A DNA stretch of 64,000 nt from Longimicrobiales bacterium (GTDB taxonomy: Bacteria; Gemmatimonadota; Gemmatimonadetes; Longimicrobiales; Gaopeijiaceae): NCBI GenBank assembly GCA_951828585.1, contig OX639991.1:2574576-2638575 (forward strand), read 5' to 3'. Below, one piece after another: positions 51,259 to 60,344 of this stretch. Position 1 is the stretch's first letter. Each line of letters begins with the position of its first letter. A program made the position numbers and the translations under genes. The notes under the pieces are model-generated. The model was not told the DNA's origin. It worked only from the letters and a program-made list of their open reading frames with translations, and searched no databases.

Positions 51259-51515
51259 CGTACACCTCCTGGAATCCCATCGCTGAACATGATCTCGAAT
51301 GTGCTGCCCTCGACGGCCGCCGGGACCGTGCCGTCCCAATCCCTGAGGAAGGCCCGTATCTGACCCGAAACGCTGTTACGGACGATCGCCATGGGAGGGG
51401 CGCTCATCGGGCTGAGAGAGTCTTCCCCGGCGGGGCCTGAAAGGACGACCCGCTCCAGCGCTCCAGCGCGGACGAGGTCGTACGGCAGGTTGAAGTGGAA
51501 GCGGGCGCTCCTCAT
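51255..51515 (-). CDS. Hypothetical protein upstream of the outer-membrane-type gene
   Basis: An 86-aa protein beginning MRSARFHFNLPYDLVRAGAL and ending VEGSTFEIMFSDGIPGGVR. It has no signal, no cysteine and no motif I recognise. The ATG at 51515 has AGAGAGG upstream; an in-frame ATG at 51602, also with GAGAGG, would give 115 aa. Its stop overlaps the next start (ATGA), so it is the first gene of a two-gene unit. Confidence 0.55.
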   Translation of the reverse strand: MRSARFHFNLPYDLVRAGALERVVLSGPAGEDSLSPMSAPPMAIVRNSVSGQIRAFLRDWDGTVPAAVEGSTFEIMFSDGIPGGVR

Positions 51516-51615
51516 CGTATCATCCTCTCTGAAAGGGGCCAGACCGTATCCCGGGACTACCCCGTGTCCATGGCGGGCGACCGTTACCCTTGTGATAGCC
51601 ATTCTTGTACCTCTC

Positions 51616-51644
51616 AGATGACGAGAGAGTTCCGGCATTGTCAA
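51616..51644 (-). promoter_or_regulatory. Candidate promoter for the 86-aa/outer-membrane protein pair
   Basis: On the minus strand a perfect -35 hexamer TTGACA (51644-51639) is followed after 17 bp by TCATCT (51621-51616), a weak -10. The start codons at 51602 and 51515 lie downstream. Confidence 0.4.
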
Positions 51645-51675
51645 GCGAACGCCAGCCGAACCGCGAGGAAGGATC

Positions 51676-52425
51676 TCACCGCTCCCGGATCCTGACGTTG
51701 CGGTACCAAACCGGATCTCCGTGGTCCTGCAACCCGACGTGCCCCCCCTCCGCCATCCCGTAACCCGGCCATTCGGTGAACTTCGTCTCCGCCACCAGCG
51801 CCCGCCACTCGTCCGTCCACAGCTCGTATTCAACGATCTTCACACCGTTCATCCAGTGTTCCACATGAGGCCCACGGACCACGATCCTCCCCTGGTTCCA
51901 ATCTCCAACTGGGCGGGTCACGTCTTCGACCGGAGCGTGGAGAGCGTAGTTGGCCCCGGCCGAGGTCTCGGGCTGCCGCCCATCCGGGTGACCCGCATTG
52001 TCCAGCACCTGGTACTCGGGGCCGGTCCAGTAGGGTGCGCGCTCGGCCTCGGTCACCTTGTAGAAGACGCCGCTGTTGCCGCGCTCCTCCACCCTCCACT
52101 CGAAGGCCAGCTCGAAGTCGGCGAACTGGTCCCTGGTGATGATGCTGCCGCTTTCCGCGCCCGGGGTGAAGGAAATGGCACCATCGGTCGCCGACCACCC
52201 ACCGGGAACATCGTCCCGACGGTATCCTCGCCACGCATCGAGGGTACCATCGGAGAGGAGTCTCCAGCCGGCCTCCTCCGCCTCGGCGGTGAGCCGATTC
52301 ACCGGGGCCTCCCGGTTCTCCACGGCACCGGTCTCCATCCCGTCACCGCTCCCCCCGGCCCCTCCACCCCTGCATCCCCCCGCACCGATCAGCACCACCG
52401 TGCCCACTGCAATCATCAAGCGCAT
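51676..52425 (-). CDS. DUF1080 lipoprotein (3-keto-glycoside hydrolase-like fold)
   Basis: A 249-aa lipoprotein (signal RLMIAVGTVVLIGAGGCRG; lipobox GAGGC). The DUF1080 lectin-like jelly roll is evident from WRLLSDGTLDAWRGYRRDDV, ADFELAFEWRVEERGNSGVF, YWTGPEYQVLDNAGHPDG, WNQGRIVVRGPHVEHWMNGV and GHVGLQDHGDPVWYRNVRI. DUF1080 proteins are 3-keto-disaccharide hydrolases or carbohydrate-binding relatives and travel with Gfo/Idh/MocA oxidoreductases and xylose isomerase-like genes, exactly as here (next three genes upstream). A joint role in oxidative glycoside or inositol breakdown is inferred. Confidence 0.88.
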   Translation of the reverse strand: MRLMIAVGTVVLIGAGGCRGGGAGGSGDGMETGAVENREAPVNRLTAEAEEAGWRLLSDGTLDAWRGYRRDDVPGGWSATDGAISFTPGAESGSIITRDQFADFELAFEWRVEERGNSGVFYKVTEAERAPYWTGPEYQVLDNAGHPDGRQPETSAGANYALHAPVEDVTRPVGDWNQGRIVVRGPHVEHWMNGVKIVEYELWTDEWRALVAETKFTEWPGYGMAEGGHVGLQDHGDPVWYRNVRIRER

Positions 52426-52467
52426 CGCAAATCGTCTCCTCTCTGGACGCCCCTTTGCGGGGCAACC

Positions 52468-53472
52468 TCATTCACCGCCTCCGAACGCGGCGTCGAAGGC
52501 GGTATCCGACGGCGGGAACGCCAGGCTGCGCACGAAATCGCACGCCTCTGCCGCGCCGTGTTCACGGTCCATGCCGGAATCTTCCCACTCCACCGAGAGC
52601 GGACCGCCATAACCCGCCCGGTTCAGTGCGCGGATTACCTCCTCGAAGTCTACGCGACCGCGGCCCAATGAGCGAAAGTCCCAGAAGCGGCGCGCGTCGC
52701 CGAAGTCCGTGTGTCCACCGAAGACGCCCGCGTGCGCCGGCCTGCCGGACCACCACACGTCCTTCATGTGCACGTGCGCGATCCGGTCCCCGAACCTGCG
52801 GATGAACTCGATGTAGTCGACGCCCTGGTACGCAAGGTGACTCGGATCGTAGTTGAAACTGAACGCGGCGTGCCCGTCCAGCGCAGCCAATGCGCGTTCC
52901 GTGGTGACGATGTCGAAGGCGATCTCGGTGGGGTGGACTTCCAGCGCGAAGCGGACGCCTTCGTGCGAGAACACGTCGAGGATCGGTGCCCATGCTGCGG
53001 CAAAGTCGCGAAATCCTTCGTCGATCCACTCCGGCGGCACCGGCGGGAAGGAGTAGAGAAGGTGCCAGACCGGGCTTCCGGTGAAGCCGTTGACCACCCC
53101 CACTCCCAGCCGCGCCGCGGCCCTCGCCGTGTCTTCCATTTCGCGGGCCGCGCGGCGGCGCACCCCGTCCGGGTTGCCGTCGCCCCAGACCCTCTCGGGA
53201 ACGATGGCACGGTGGCGGTCGTCGATCCGGTCGCACACGGCCTGTCCTGCCAGGTGGTTGCTGATCGCCCGGACATCGAGGCCGTGCCGGGCCAGGAGGT
53301 CGCGCCGGCTCCGGCAGTAGGACGGATCCGCGAGCGCGGCCTGCACGTCGAAGTGGTCTCCCCAGCATGCGAGTTCCAGCCCGTCATACCCCCACGCAGC
53401 CGCCTTTTCGGCCAGGACGTCGAGGGGCAGGTCGGCCCACTGGCCCGTGAAAAGGGTGACCGGGCGGTTCAT
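52468..53472 (-). CDS. Sugar phosphate isomerase/epimerase (xylose isomerase-like TIM barrel)
   Basis: A 334-aa TIM-barrel protein. The metal-binding glutamate/histidine residues appear in [53 protein letters not shown] and [15 protein letters not shown]. This matches the AP endonuclease 2/xylose isomerase-like group that acts on keto- or inosose-type sugars. The start ATG 53472 ([20 protein letters not shown]) is natural; the Gfo/Idh/MocA gene upstream stops 5 bp before it, so both are one operon. Confidence 0.9.
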   Translation of the reverse strand: MNRPVTLFTGQWADLPLDVLAEKAAAWGYDGLELACWGDHFDVQAALADPSYCRSRRDLLARHGLDVRAISNHLAGQAVCDRIDDRHRAIVPERVWGDGNPDGVRRRAAREMEDTARAAARLGVGVVNGFTGSPVWHLLYSFPPVPPEWIDEGFRDFAAAWAPILDVFSHEGVRFALEVHPTEIAFDIVTTERALAALDGHAAFSFNYDPSHLAYQGVDYIEFIRRFGDRIAHVHMKDVWWSGRPAHAGVFGGHTDFGDARRFWDFRSLGRGRVDFEEVIRALNRAGYGGPLSVEWEDSGMDREHGAAEACDFVRSLAFPPSDTAFDAAFGGGE

Positions 53473-53477
53473 CCGTC

Positions 53478-54719
53478 TCACCCTGCGGCGGAAGCCGCCG
53501 GAGAACCGGACGAGTCCCGCGGTCCGACCCCGCCAGCTTCCCGCCCCGGCCGAAATCCCCCCATCCCCACCCAGCACTCCCGCGCATCGGACCTGACCAC
53601 GCTCTCGATGAAATGCATGCCGCGGGCACCGTCGAGGTGATCTGGAAAATCACGGTCCAGCGGGTCCGCCTCCACCCCCGCGAGCGCCGCCCCGATCACC
53701 CTCCCCGCACACCGGTACACGTTGGCAAAGGCCTCGATGAAGCCCTCCGGATGCCCCGGAGGCAGCCGCGTCGCGTGCCGCGCCGCCGCCGACATCCAGG
53801 AGCTTCCACGCGTGAGCGTCTGTCGCGGGGCATCCGGAAAGAGCAGGTGCAGCCGGTCCGGCCGTTCCTGCCGCCAGACCAGACCGCCCTTCTCCCCGTA
53901 CACCTTGAGCGCCAGCCCGTTCTCTTCCCCCGTCGACACTTGGCTCGCGAGAATGACGCCGCGCGCGCCCCCGACAAAGCGGACCAGGATCCCGGCATCG
54001 TCCTCCATGATGCGCCCCGGGACCTGGGCCGAGAGGTCGGCGAAGACCGCGTCGATCTCGAGACCCGTCACGTAGCACGCCAGGTTGTGTGCGTGCGAGC
54101 CGATGTCGCCCACTGCCGACGACCTCCCCGCCTGGCCGGGGTCCTGCCGCCAGCCCGCCTGCTTGTGGCCGGTCTCCTCCAGCCGCTTGGAGAGCCACCC
54201 CTGCGGGTACTCGGCCACCACTTTGCGCACGGTTCCCAGCCGTCCCGAGCGGACCAGGTGGCGGGCCTCCTTTACCAGTGGGTAGCCCGTGTAGTTGTGT
54301 GTGAGCGCGAAGGTGAGGCCCGTGCGCTCCACCGTGTCGCACAGGTCTTCGGCGTCGGTCAGGGTGGTGGTCATCGGCTTGTCGCAGATGACGGGGATGC
54401 CCGCATTCAGGAAGGCCGTCGCGACGGGGTGGTGGAGATGGTTGGGGGTGACGATCGACACGGCTTCGATGCGCCGGTCTTCGCCAAGCGCGGCCTCCGC
54501 CTCGGCCATCTCGCGCCAGGTGCCGTAGACGCGCCGCTCGTCGAGTCTGAGCGTCCGGCCCTTTTCCCGCGAGCGTTCGGGCCTCGACGCGAAGGCTCCC
54601 GCGACCAGCTCGAACTCGCCATCGAGCGCGGCCGCCATCCGATGCACGCCACCGATGAAGGCGCCGGGACCGCCGCCCACCATGCCGTACCGGAGCCGCC
54701 GACCAATATGGAGGTTCAC
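53478..54719 (-). CDS. Gfo/Idh/MocA family NAD(P)-dependent oxidoreductase
   Basis: A 413-aa oxidoreductase. The Rossmann N-terminus is [20 protein letters not shown]; the conserved catalytic lysine lies in [19 protein letters not shown] (the EKP motif appears as DKP); the substrate domain follows with [18 protein letters not shown]. Such enzymes oxidise sugars or inositols to keto forms that the neighbouring isomerase and DUF1080 protein can process. The last 35 residues are a low-complexity Gly/Pro/Ala extension. The start is GTG 54719; the MFS gene upstream ends 18 bp before. Confidence 0.92.
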   Translation of the reverse strand: MNLHIGRRLRYGMVGGGPGAFIGGVHRMAAALDGEFELVAGAFASRPERSREKGRTLRLDERRVYGTWREMAEAEAALGEDRRIEAVSIVTPNHLHHPVATAFLNAGIPVICDKPMTTTLTDAEDLCDTVERTGLTFALTHNYTGYPLVKEARHLVRSGRLGTVRKVVAEYPQGWLSKRLEETGHKQAGWRQDPGQAGRSSAVGDIGSHAHNLACYVTGLEIDAVFADLSAQVPGRIMEDDAGILVRFVGGARGVILASQVSTGEENGLALKVYGEKGGLVWRQERPDRLHLLFPDAPRQTLTRGSSWMSAAARHATRLPPGHPEGFIEAFANVYRCAGRVIGAALAGVEADPLDRDFPDHLDGARGMHFIESVVRSDARECWVGMGGFRPGREAGGVGPRDSSGSPAASAAG

Positions 54720-54737
54720 TTCGCGGCCGGGTTCAGG

Positions 54738-56231
54738 TCAGGACAGGCGCTCGGCCCGATACCCGCCAGAACGCCGCTCCCGCATGTACAGAAGTCCGAA
54801 TACCAGCACCAGCACCGCACTGAGCGGCACCAGGTAACGGAAGGAGACCAGTCCCCCCTGGTTCTCCGCAGGCCCCAGAATACCCTGCACTTGCTCCACG
54901 ACCGGCGAGGTGGAGCCCGATTCGGTGAAGGCGCGCATGGCCCTGGCGGTCTCGAGCTCCGGGAGGATCGGCTCCTCGCCAAGCGGCGGGAGCACGTCGG
55001 TGAGAAACTCGAGCGCCGACCTCAAGTCGTCACCCTCGGGACCCGGCGTGCGAAGTGACTCCGACTGGAGCGCACCGGCAGCCTGCACCAGCACCACATA
55101 GGCCCGATCCTTGTCGAGCGCTTCATGCGTAACCCGGTCCGCGATCCCCCCCATCCAGGGGGAGGTAACCAGCCCGACCACGGCCATCCCCACCGTGCCC
55201 ATCAGCCCCAGTCCCAGCGCCCCGCTTCTAGGGACGCGCTCCGACACGAAGCCGAGCATCGTGGGCCAGAAGTAGCACACACCGATCGCGAAGACCGTCG
55301 CCGAAGCAAGCACCGAAGCCATCGATCCCCCGAAGCTGAGCCACAGCAGCCCGGCCCCCGAGATCACCGCCGAAGCCACCAGGATGCCCGTGGGCGACAG
55401 ACGGTGCACGACTGGCCCCGCCCAGTAGCGCATGACCGCCATGATGCCGTTGACGTACACGAGCACCAGGATGCCGGCCATCCCCCCCGCTTCCAGCACG
55501 GCGGGGACCCAGCGGTTCGGCCCGAGCTCGATCGACGCCGTCATGGCCATGCACAGCAGCATGAGCAGCATCAGCGGAGTGGTCAGCGTGGCGCGGAACA
55601 TCTCTCCCATGGAGACGCCGGAGCGGACGCCTTCGGTCGCCGGGAAGCGCTGGCCGAGCAGCAGCACGCCGTACGCAACGGTTGGGATCAGGATCAGCGC
55701 GATCTTGATCTGCCACGACGTGATCCCGGCGCTGTCAAGCCCGAATGCCGCCAGTCCCCCGAGTACGATCCCGCCTGGGAACCACACGTGGAACTGGTTG
55801 AGCTTGACCGTCTTGTTGTCCGGGAAGAGCGCCGCGACCAGCGGGTTGCACGCGGCCTCGACCAGTCCGTTGGCCATGGCGATGATCAGGGCGCCGGCGA
55901 AGAGAGTCGCGAACCCGCCGCCGAAGATCATGACCAGTGACCCGGCGAGGTGGCCGACGAAGGCCATCCGGACCAGGAACCGCATGCCCAGCGTATCGCA
56001 CAGCGGCGCGAAGACCACCTGCGACACCGCGAAGCCCCAGAGCGCCGCCCCCCCGATCCACCCCACCTGGGCGTTGTTGAGGGCGAACTCGCCTTTGAGG
56101 GCGAACATCACCGCGCCTACGGTCGCGAAGGCCACCGAAGTGGCGATCAACGCGACACAACTCCCCAGAAATAGACGGCCCGCGTTTGCGCCGTGGTCTC
56201 CGCCGGATCCAACGTTCGTCGATTCGCTCAC
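54738..56231 (-). CDS. Major facilitator superfamily sugar-type transporter
   Basis: A 497-aa membrane protein with about 12 hydrophobic segments (for example LFLGSCVALIATSVAFATVG, LVEAACNPLVAALFPDNKT, MGTVGMAVVGLVTSPWMGG). The pattern FPDNKTVKLNQFHVWFPGGI and ACNPLVAALF is typical of FucP/NagP-like MFS permeases, common in sugar-degradation clusters. A soluble loop of about 90 residues (ALDKDRAYVVLVQAAGALQ...) before the last helix is unusual in length. GTG 56231 is the start. It probably brings the substrate of the oxidoreductase cluster into the cell. Confidence 0.9.
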   Translation of the reverse strand: MSESTNVGSGGDHGANAGRLFLGSCVALIATSVAFATVGAVMFALKGEFALNNAQVGWIGGAALWGFAVSQVVFAPLCDTLGMRFLVRMAFVGHLAGSLVMIFGGGFATLFAGALIIAMANGLVEAACNPLVAALFPDNKTVKLNQFHVWFPGGIVLGGLAAFGLDSAGITSWQIKIALILIPTVAYGVLLLGQRFPATEGVRSGVSMGEMFRATLTTPLMLLMLLCMAMTASIELGPNRWVPAVLEAGGMAGILVLVYVNGIMAVMRYWAGPVVHRLSPTGILVASAVISGAGLLWLSFGGSMASVLASATVFAIGVCYFWPTMLGFVSERVPRSGALGLGLMGTVGMAVVGLVTSPWMGGIADRVTHEALDKDRAYVVLVQAAGALQSESLRTPGPEGDDLRSALEFLTDVLPPLGEEPILPELETARAMRAFTESGSTSPVVEQVQGILGPAENQGGLVSFRYLVPLSAVLVLVFGLLYMRERRSGGYRAERLS

Positions 56232-56453
56232 CCTTGACTCCCTGGAAGTGTTGTGGTGCAGTGTCCGAAGCCGTCAGGTCCCGGACAGGTAACGATAGCT
56301 CGCCTCGATGGACGCGAGGGGTTCGCCGGGCTGGTCGTGCTCGACGAAGAAGTGCAAGAGCCCCGCCGTGTCCGACAAAGCGAAGAGCTCGGCCCAGTCG
56401 ATCTCTCCCGCGCCAACATCCGCCATGCGTCCGTCGGCGTTGAGGTCCTTCAT

Positions 56454-56458
56454 GTGAC
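56454..56458. repeat. Target-site duplication, left copy (GTGAC)
   Basis: GTGAC at 56454-56458 is repeated at 58229-58233 on the other side of the IS. Removing the IS and one copy restores the isomerase reading frame. Confidence 0.85.
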
Positions 56459-58228
56459 CCCCCCTTATTCACGAATGGCCGGGAGGCGAGGCGACGTGAG
56501 GCGGCAAGTGCTTTAGATTCAGAGTGTTAGAAGGATCGCGAGCACCTGCCAGCCATCACGTCGGGGGTGAAGATAATGGATGCGCCGTTCAGCTTCAACA
56601 GGTCGATCAGGATTGGGTCCGGCCGGGACCGGATCACGGGGGATTCGGGGGCTCTGACGGGGCGCGAGCTGCTGCGGCGCAGCAGGGTGGCGCGGTTTCT
56701 GGCGGAGGGGCTGCCGGACAAGCGGGACGGGCGCCGGATCCGGCATTCTCAGAGGCGGCTGGCGCGGACGCTTCTGCTGCTGGCGGGGCAGGGCCGCCGG
56801 GACCATGGCGACGCGACGGAGCTGCGCGACGATCCGGCGCTGCGGCTGGCCACCGGCGACCGGGCGGGCACGGCTCCGCTGGGCGAGGGCGGGTGCCTGC
56901 CCTCGCAGCCGACGCTGTCGCGGCGGGTGGCGGCGTGGTCGGCGAAGGAGGGCGTCGAGGTGCTGCGCGAGGGGTTGCAGCGGCTGGCGGGGTGGCGGCT
57001 GAAGGCGATGGGCGGCCGGCGGCGTCCGAAGACGCTGGTGATCGACATCGACAGCCTGCCGGTCGAGGTCCATGGGGAACAGCCGGGCAGCGCGTGGAAC
57101 GGCTACTATCACCGGCGCGTGTATCATCCGATCGTGGCGGCGGCGGGGGAGACGGGCGACATCCTGGATCTGCGGCTGCGCGAGGGGCAGGTGCACACGG
57201 CGGACGGCGGGCTGGAGTTCGTCCTCGAGGTGCTGGAGCGGGCGGAGCGGCATCTGTGCGGGAAGGCAGCGGTGCGCTTCGACGCGGGATATCCCGGCGA
57301 GCCGCTGATGGCGGCGCTGGAGGAGCGGGGCACGCACTACGTGGCCCGGGTGCGCAACAACGCCGTGCTGAAGCGCCTGGCGCTGCCGGCCATGGACGCC
57401 GTGGTCTGGGATGCGCTGAACAACGGGGCGCCCGGCGGCGAGCCCCGCACCTGGGTTTGCGAGTCGTCCTACCGGGCCGGGTCGTGGTCCCGTTCCCGCC
57501 GGGTCGTGCAGGTCGTCGTCGAGCGGCCGGGCGAACTCATCCCGCGCTGCTTCTGGCTGCTGACCTCGATGCCGTCGGAGGAGATGTCCGGCGAGGACCT
57601 CCTGGCGCTGTACCGCAAGCGCGCCCGTGGCGGAGGGCCACCTGGGCGAGCTGATGAGCGTCGTCTCCCCGGCCCTGTCGTCCACGTCGCGCCGCAAGAG
57701 CCACTACCGGGGCAAGAAGATCGCGAAGCGCGAGAAGGGTGTGGACCCCTTCGCGTGCAACCAGGTGCGCCTGCTGCTCGCCGGCTTCGGCTACCAGATC
57801 ATGCACGTCCAGCGCGCCGTGCTGGAGCGCATGACCGGAACCGGCTGGAGCCTGCGGCGTCTCGCGGACCGCGTGCTCCGCACCCCGGCGCGCTTCACCG
57901 TATCGGGCCGCCGGATTACGATGACCATCGGAGGCGCGTCGGCGCACTGGCGCATGCTCGCCCGCGGGCTCGCGACCCTGCACGGGCCCTCCGGATAGCG
58001 CGGGCGCCGCCAGGCGCCGAACCCTTTCCCGGCCCCGGCGGCCGCAAGGACGCCGAGGTGTCTCCAAGCGCCGGAAACCGGCTCGGTTCGGTCGAACAAA
58101 CTAACCTTTTCGGACTCGAAACGCCTGTTTTTTGCCCCCGGAACCGCCCCCGACCCGCCATCGGGGTTGTGAGAGGCCTCTCAGCCCCCTACCTTGCCCT
58201 CGACTCGCGAATTCATGAATAAGGCAGG
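56459..58228 (+). mobile_element. IS1380-family insertion sequence, 1770 bp
   Basis: The element is bounded by imperfect 18-bp terminal inverted repeats: CCCCCCTTATTCACGAAT at 56459-56476 and, read inward from the other end, CCTGCCTTATTCATGAAT at 58228-58211 (15 of 18 identical). It is flanked by a GTGAC direct duplication, interrupts a sugar isomerase gene and carries one transposase gene. Length, ends beginning CC and the transposase type fit IS1380. The transposase is frameshifted, so this copy may no longer move on its own. Confidence 0.92.
56576..57998 (+). pseudogene. IS1380-family transposase with a +1 frameshift
   Basis: The frame from ATG 56576 (GTG 56567 is an in-frame alternative) encodes a DDE transposase: an N-terminal DNA-binding part (SLPSQPTLSRRV-like at LPSQPTLSRRVAAWSA), the first catalytic Asp in TLVIDIDSLPVEVHGEQPG, then SAWNGYYHRRVYHPIVAAAG, and RFDAGYPGEPLMAALEERG. 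At 57626 one extra C (CGCGCCCGTGG) shifts the reading frame; the true continuation GHLGELMSVVSPALSSTSRR to SAHWRMLARGLATLHGPSG lies in the neighbouring frame and stops at 57998. Full repaired length is about 474 aa, normal for the family. IS1380 is not known to use programmed frameshifting, so inactivation is the simpler reading. Confidence 0.88.
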
Positions 58229-58233
58229 GTGAC
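58229..58233. repeat. Target-site duplication, right copy (GTGAC)
   Basis: Second copy of the 5-bp duplication created by IS insertion; see the left copy at 56454. Confidence 0.85.
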
Positions 58234-59159
58234 ACAGGGTGAAGCGCCCGGGGTTGTCCCGCAGCAGGGCGGCGGAGTCGGCGCCTCCGACCGCCGACCA
58301 GTGGAAGTCGATCTCCAGGTCCGTCAGCGCCGGGTCGAGGTGCTCGAGGAGGAGCGAGTAGCCGGTGGTGCCGTCGTCGTCCACCGTCTCGAACTCGAAC
58401 GCGTGGTTGTGGTAGGCGACTCTCAGGTTGGCCTGGGCGGCCGTCTCGCCGGCCGCGTTCAGCAGGTCGGCGAGCGCACGATAGCCGTCGGTCGTGCGCA
58501 TCTCGTCGGGCATCCAGGGGAGGACCAGCCATCGCTGGCCGAGGGTGGACGCGGTCTCGATCGCAGCGTCCAGGCCCGCCCCCGCCAGGTCTTCCATCCC
58601 GACGTGCGCTGCGGGGGACGAGAGTTGGGCCGCATCGAGCCATCCGCGGACCTCGGCGGGCGTGTGGCCGAAATAGCCGGCGAACTCGACTTCGTCATAG
58701 CCGATGGCCGCCACCGCGTCCAGGGTGCCGGCCACGTCCTGGGCCATGAGGGAGCGGACGGTGTAGAGCTGGAGGCCGATCCGGTCGAGGAGTGGTTGGG
58801 GTGTGGCGTCGGCGCTGTCGGCGGCTGAATCTCCCGACGCCGGACCGTCCCCACGGGCACACACCGCCAGCCACCCCGCCCCGCACACCACCCCCGCCGC
58901 GCGCAGGAAGTCCTTGCGGTCCATCCGGCCGCGGCCCACCGGCCCACCTCTCTCCCCGCTCCGTGCCACGCGACCGCTCTCATCCATCCAGCCGCCACCC
59001 TCCGCGCGGCCGGCCCTGTCGATACCTCCGTCTCGCTTGATCATGCGGCAAGATAGGCGACTCGCACCGCTTCCGCACAATCCCTATCCACGGTGCTGGA
59101 TGAATCCGCCCACCCGCCGGAAGCATTGAGCCCCGGCAACGCCCCACCCCCACCCCATC

Positions 59160-60308
59160 TCATCGCACCATGAAGCCCCCACCCAGTGGGTCCCCCTCCT
59201 CACCCCGGAACCGCGCCTCGCCCGTGTAGTGCGCACGCCCACCCACCAGCACCGTCACCGCCTCCTGCTCCCCCACCCGCGTCTCCTCCACAATGCACCC
59301 CGTGAACACCGACCCGGTCACGCTCGAGAACCGCCGCTCGTCCCCCACCCCCACCTGCCCCCGCGCCTTCTGGATGGCCATGCGCGCCGTCACCCCGCTC
59401 CCCGTGGGACTGCGGTCCACCTGACGGTCCGCGAAGACACAGACGTTCGCGCTCGGGCGGTCGTCGCCCAGGGTGCCGTCAATGAGGATGGTGCCGTACA
59501 GGTAGGCGAGATCCGGGTGCTCGGGGTGATCCAGGTCGAGTTGCGCCTTGGCCGCACAGGTAACGGCCCAGGCCGCGTCGACCAGGGTGCGCGCCGGAGA
59601 TGTGCGCACATCCAGCCCGAAGCGCGATGCGGGGGCGAAAGCGTAGAAGGCGCCGCCGTACCCGATGTCGACCTCGACCGTGCCCATGCCTTCCACCTCC
59701 ACCTTCGCGTCCAGGAGGGGGGCGAAGGCGCCCACACTCTCGAAGTGCACCATCCCGGCGCGGCCGTCGTTAACCCGCACATGCGCGGTGACGAGTCCGC
59801 ACGGGCACTGGATGCGCACGGTGGTGCGGGGCTCGCGGGGCGCCACCACCCCCTCGTCAACCGCCCATCTGGCCATTGCGATGGTCGCATGCCCGCACAT
59901 CGTCGAGTAGCCCTCGTTGTGGCAGAAGAGCACGGCCAGGTCCGCGTCGGGGTGGTCCGGCTCGACCGGGATCACCCCGTACATGTCCGCGTGGCCGCGC
60001 GGCTCGTGCATGAGGAAGCGGCGCAGATGGTCCAGGTGCTCGCGCGCGTGACGACGCTTTTCGAGGATGGTGGCGCCGGGGATGGGGGGGTAGCCGGCCG
60101 TGACGATGCGCACCGGTTCGCCGCCCGTGTGCATCTCGCAGGTGCGGATCTCGGGGGGGAAGACATTCCCCGGGCCAATACTCCTGTCCCCACCACCACG
60201 AGGCTGCGCGTCCCCCGGGCTCGACGCCCGATCGAATGGACCGCCCTCCTCCCCACCGTCGCGCGGGTACGAGGCGCCAAGCGAGTGTTGTGACCTGCCG
60301 TTAGTCAT
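59160..60308 (-). CDS. Trans-3-hydroxy-L-proline dehydratase (proline racemase family)
   Basis: A 382-aa proline racemase-fold protein. IRTCEMHTGGEPVRIVTAGY and STMCGHATIAMARWAVD contain the first catalytic Cys; the second active-site position, in VDRSPTGSGVTARMA, is Thr instead of the Cys found in racemases and 4-hydroxyproline epimerases. The Cys/Thr pair is the known mark of trans-3-hydroxy-L-proline dehydratase, which removes water to give pyrroline-2-carboxylate. The first about 55 residues are low complexity and probably not part of the fold, so the true start is uncertain (ATG 60308 used; GTG 60329 also in frame). A sodium symporter and a P1 peptidase are encoded immediately upstream on the same strand. 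Confidence 0.85.
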   Translation of the reverse strand: MTNGRSQHSLGASYPRDGGEEGGPFDRASSPGDAQPRGGGDRSIGPGNVFPPEIRTCEMHTGGEPVRIVTAGYPPIPGATILEKRRHAREHLDHLRRFLMHEPRGHADMYGVIPVEPDHPDADLAVLFCHNEGYSTMCGHATIAMARWAVDEGVVAPREPRTTVRIQCPCGLVTAHVRVNDGRAGMVHFESVGAFAPLLDAKVEVEGMGTVEVDIGYGGAFYAFAPASRFGLDVRTSPARTLVDAAWAVTCAAKAQLDLDHPEHPDLAYLYGTILIDGTLGDDRPSANVCVFADRQVDRSPTGSGVTARMAIQKARGQVGVGDERRFSSVTGSVFTGCIVEETRVGEQEAVTVLVGGRAHYTGEARFRGEEGDPLGGGFMVR

Positions 60309-60344
60309 CTGCGATTTACTTAATGTCACGTAAAGTTGACATTT

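Larger units (their letters stand above)
56274..58924 (-). pseudogene. Tat-exported sugar isomerase/epimerase gene split by an IS element
   Basis: The N-terminal part (58924-58229, 232 codons) has a Tat-like signal (MDRKDFLRAAGVVCGAGW) and a TIM barrel beginning IGLQLYTVRSLMAQDVAGTL with YHNHAFEFE and LEIDFHWSAVGG. It stops inside ...NPGRFTLCH at the IS border. The C-terminal part (56453-56274, 59 codons) resumes MKDLNADGRMADVGAGEIDW and ends ASYRYLSGT. Joining the two across one copy of the 5-bp duplication restores a 291-aa protein in frame with the classic HxKD motif (LCHMKD). This shows insertion into a previously intact gene. It lies upstream of the MFS gene (43-bp gap), so it probably began the operon, and the insertion may reduce downstream expression. 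Confidence 0.92.

Noticed and set aside
50566-51363. A plus-strand frame after the last propeller lipoprotein.
   Set aside because: Most of it is antisense to the outer-membrane-type gene; the first 45 codons are not similar to anything I recognise.
57615-57640. Programmed ribosomal frameshifting in the transposase.
   Set aside because: There is no slippery heptamer or A-rich run at the site, and IS1380 elements normally have a single frame.
57600-58222. Continuation of the transposase frame past 57626 to 58222.
   Set aside because: After 57626 this frame is Arg/Pro-rich and unlike IS1380 transposases, while the neighbouring frame carries the conserved C-terminus; the long frame is chance.
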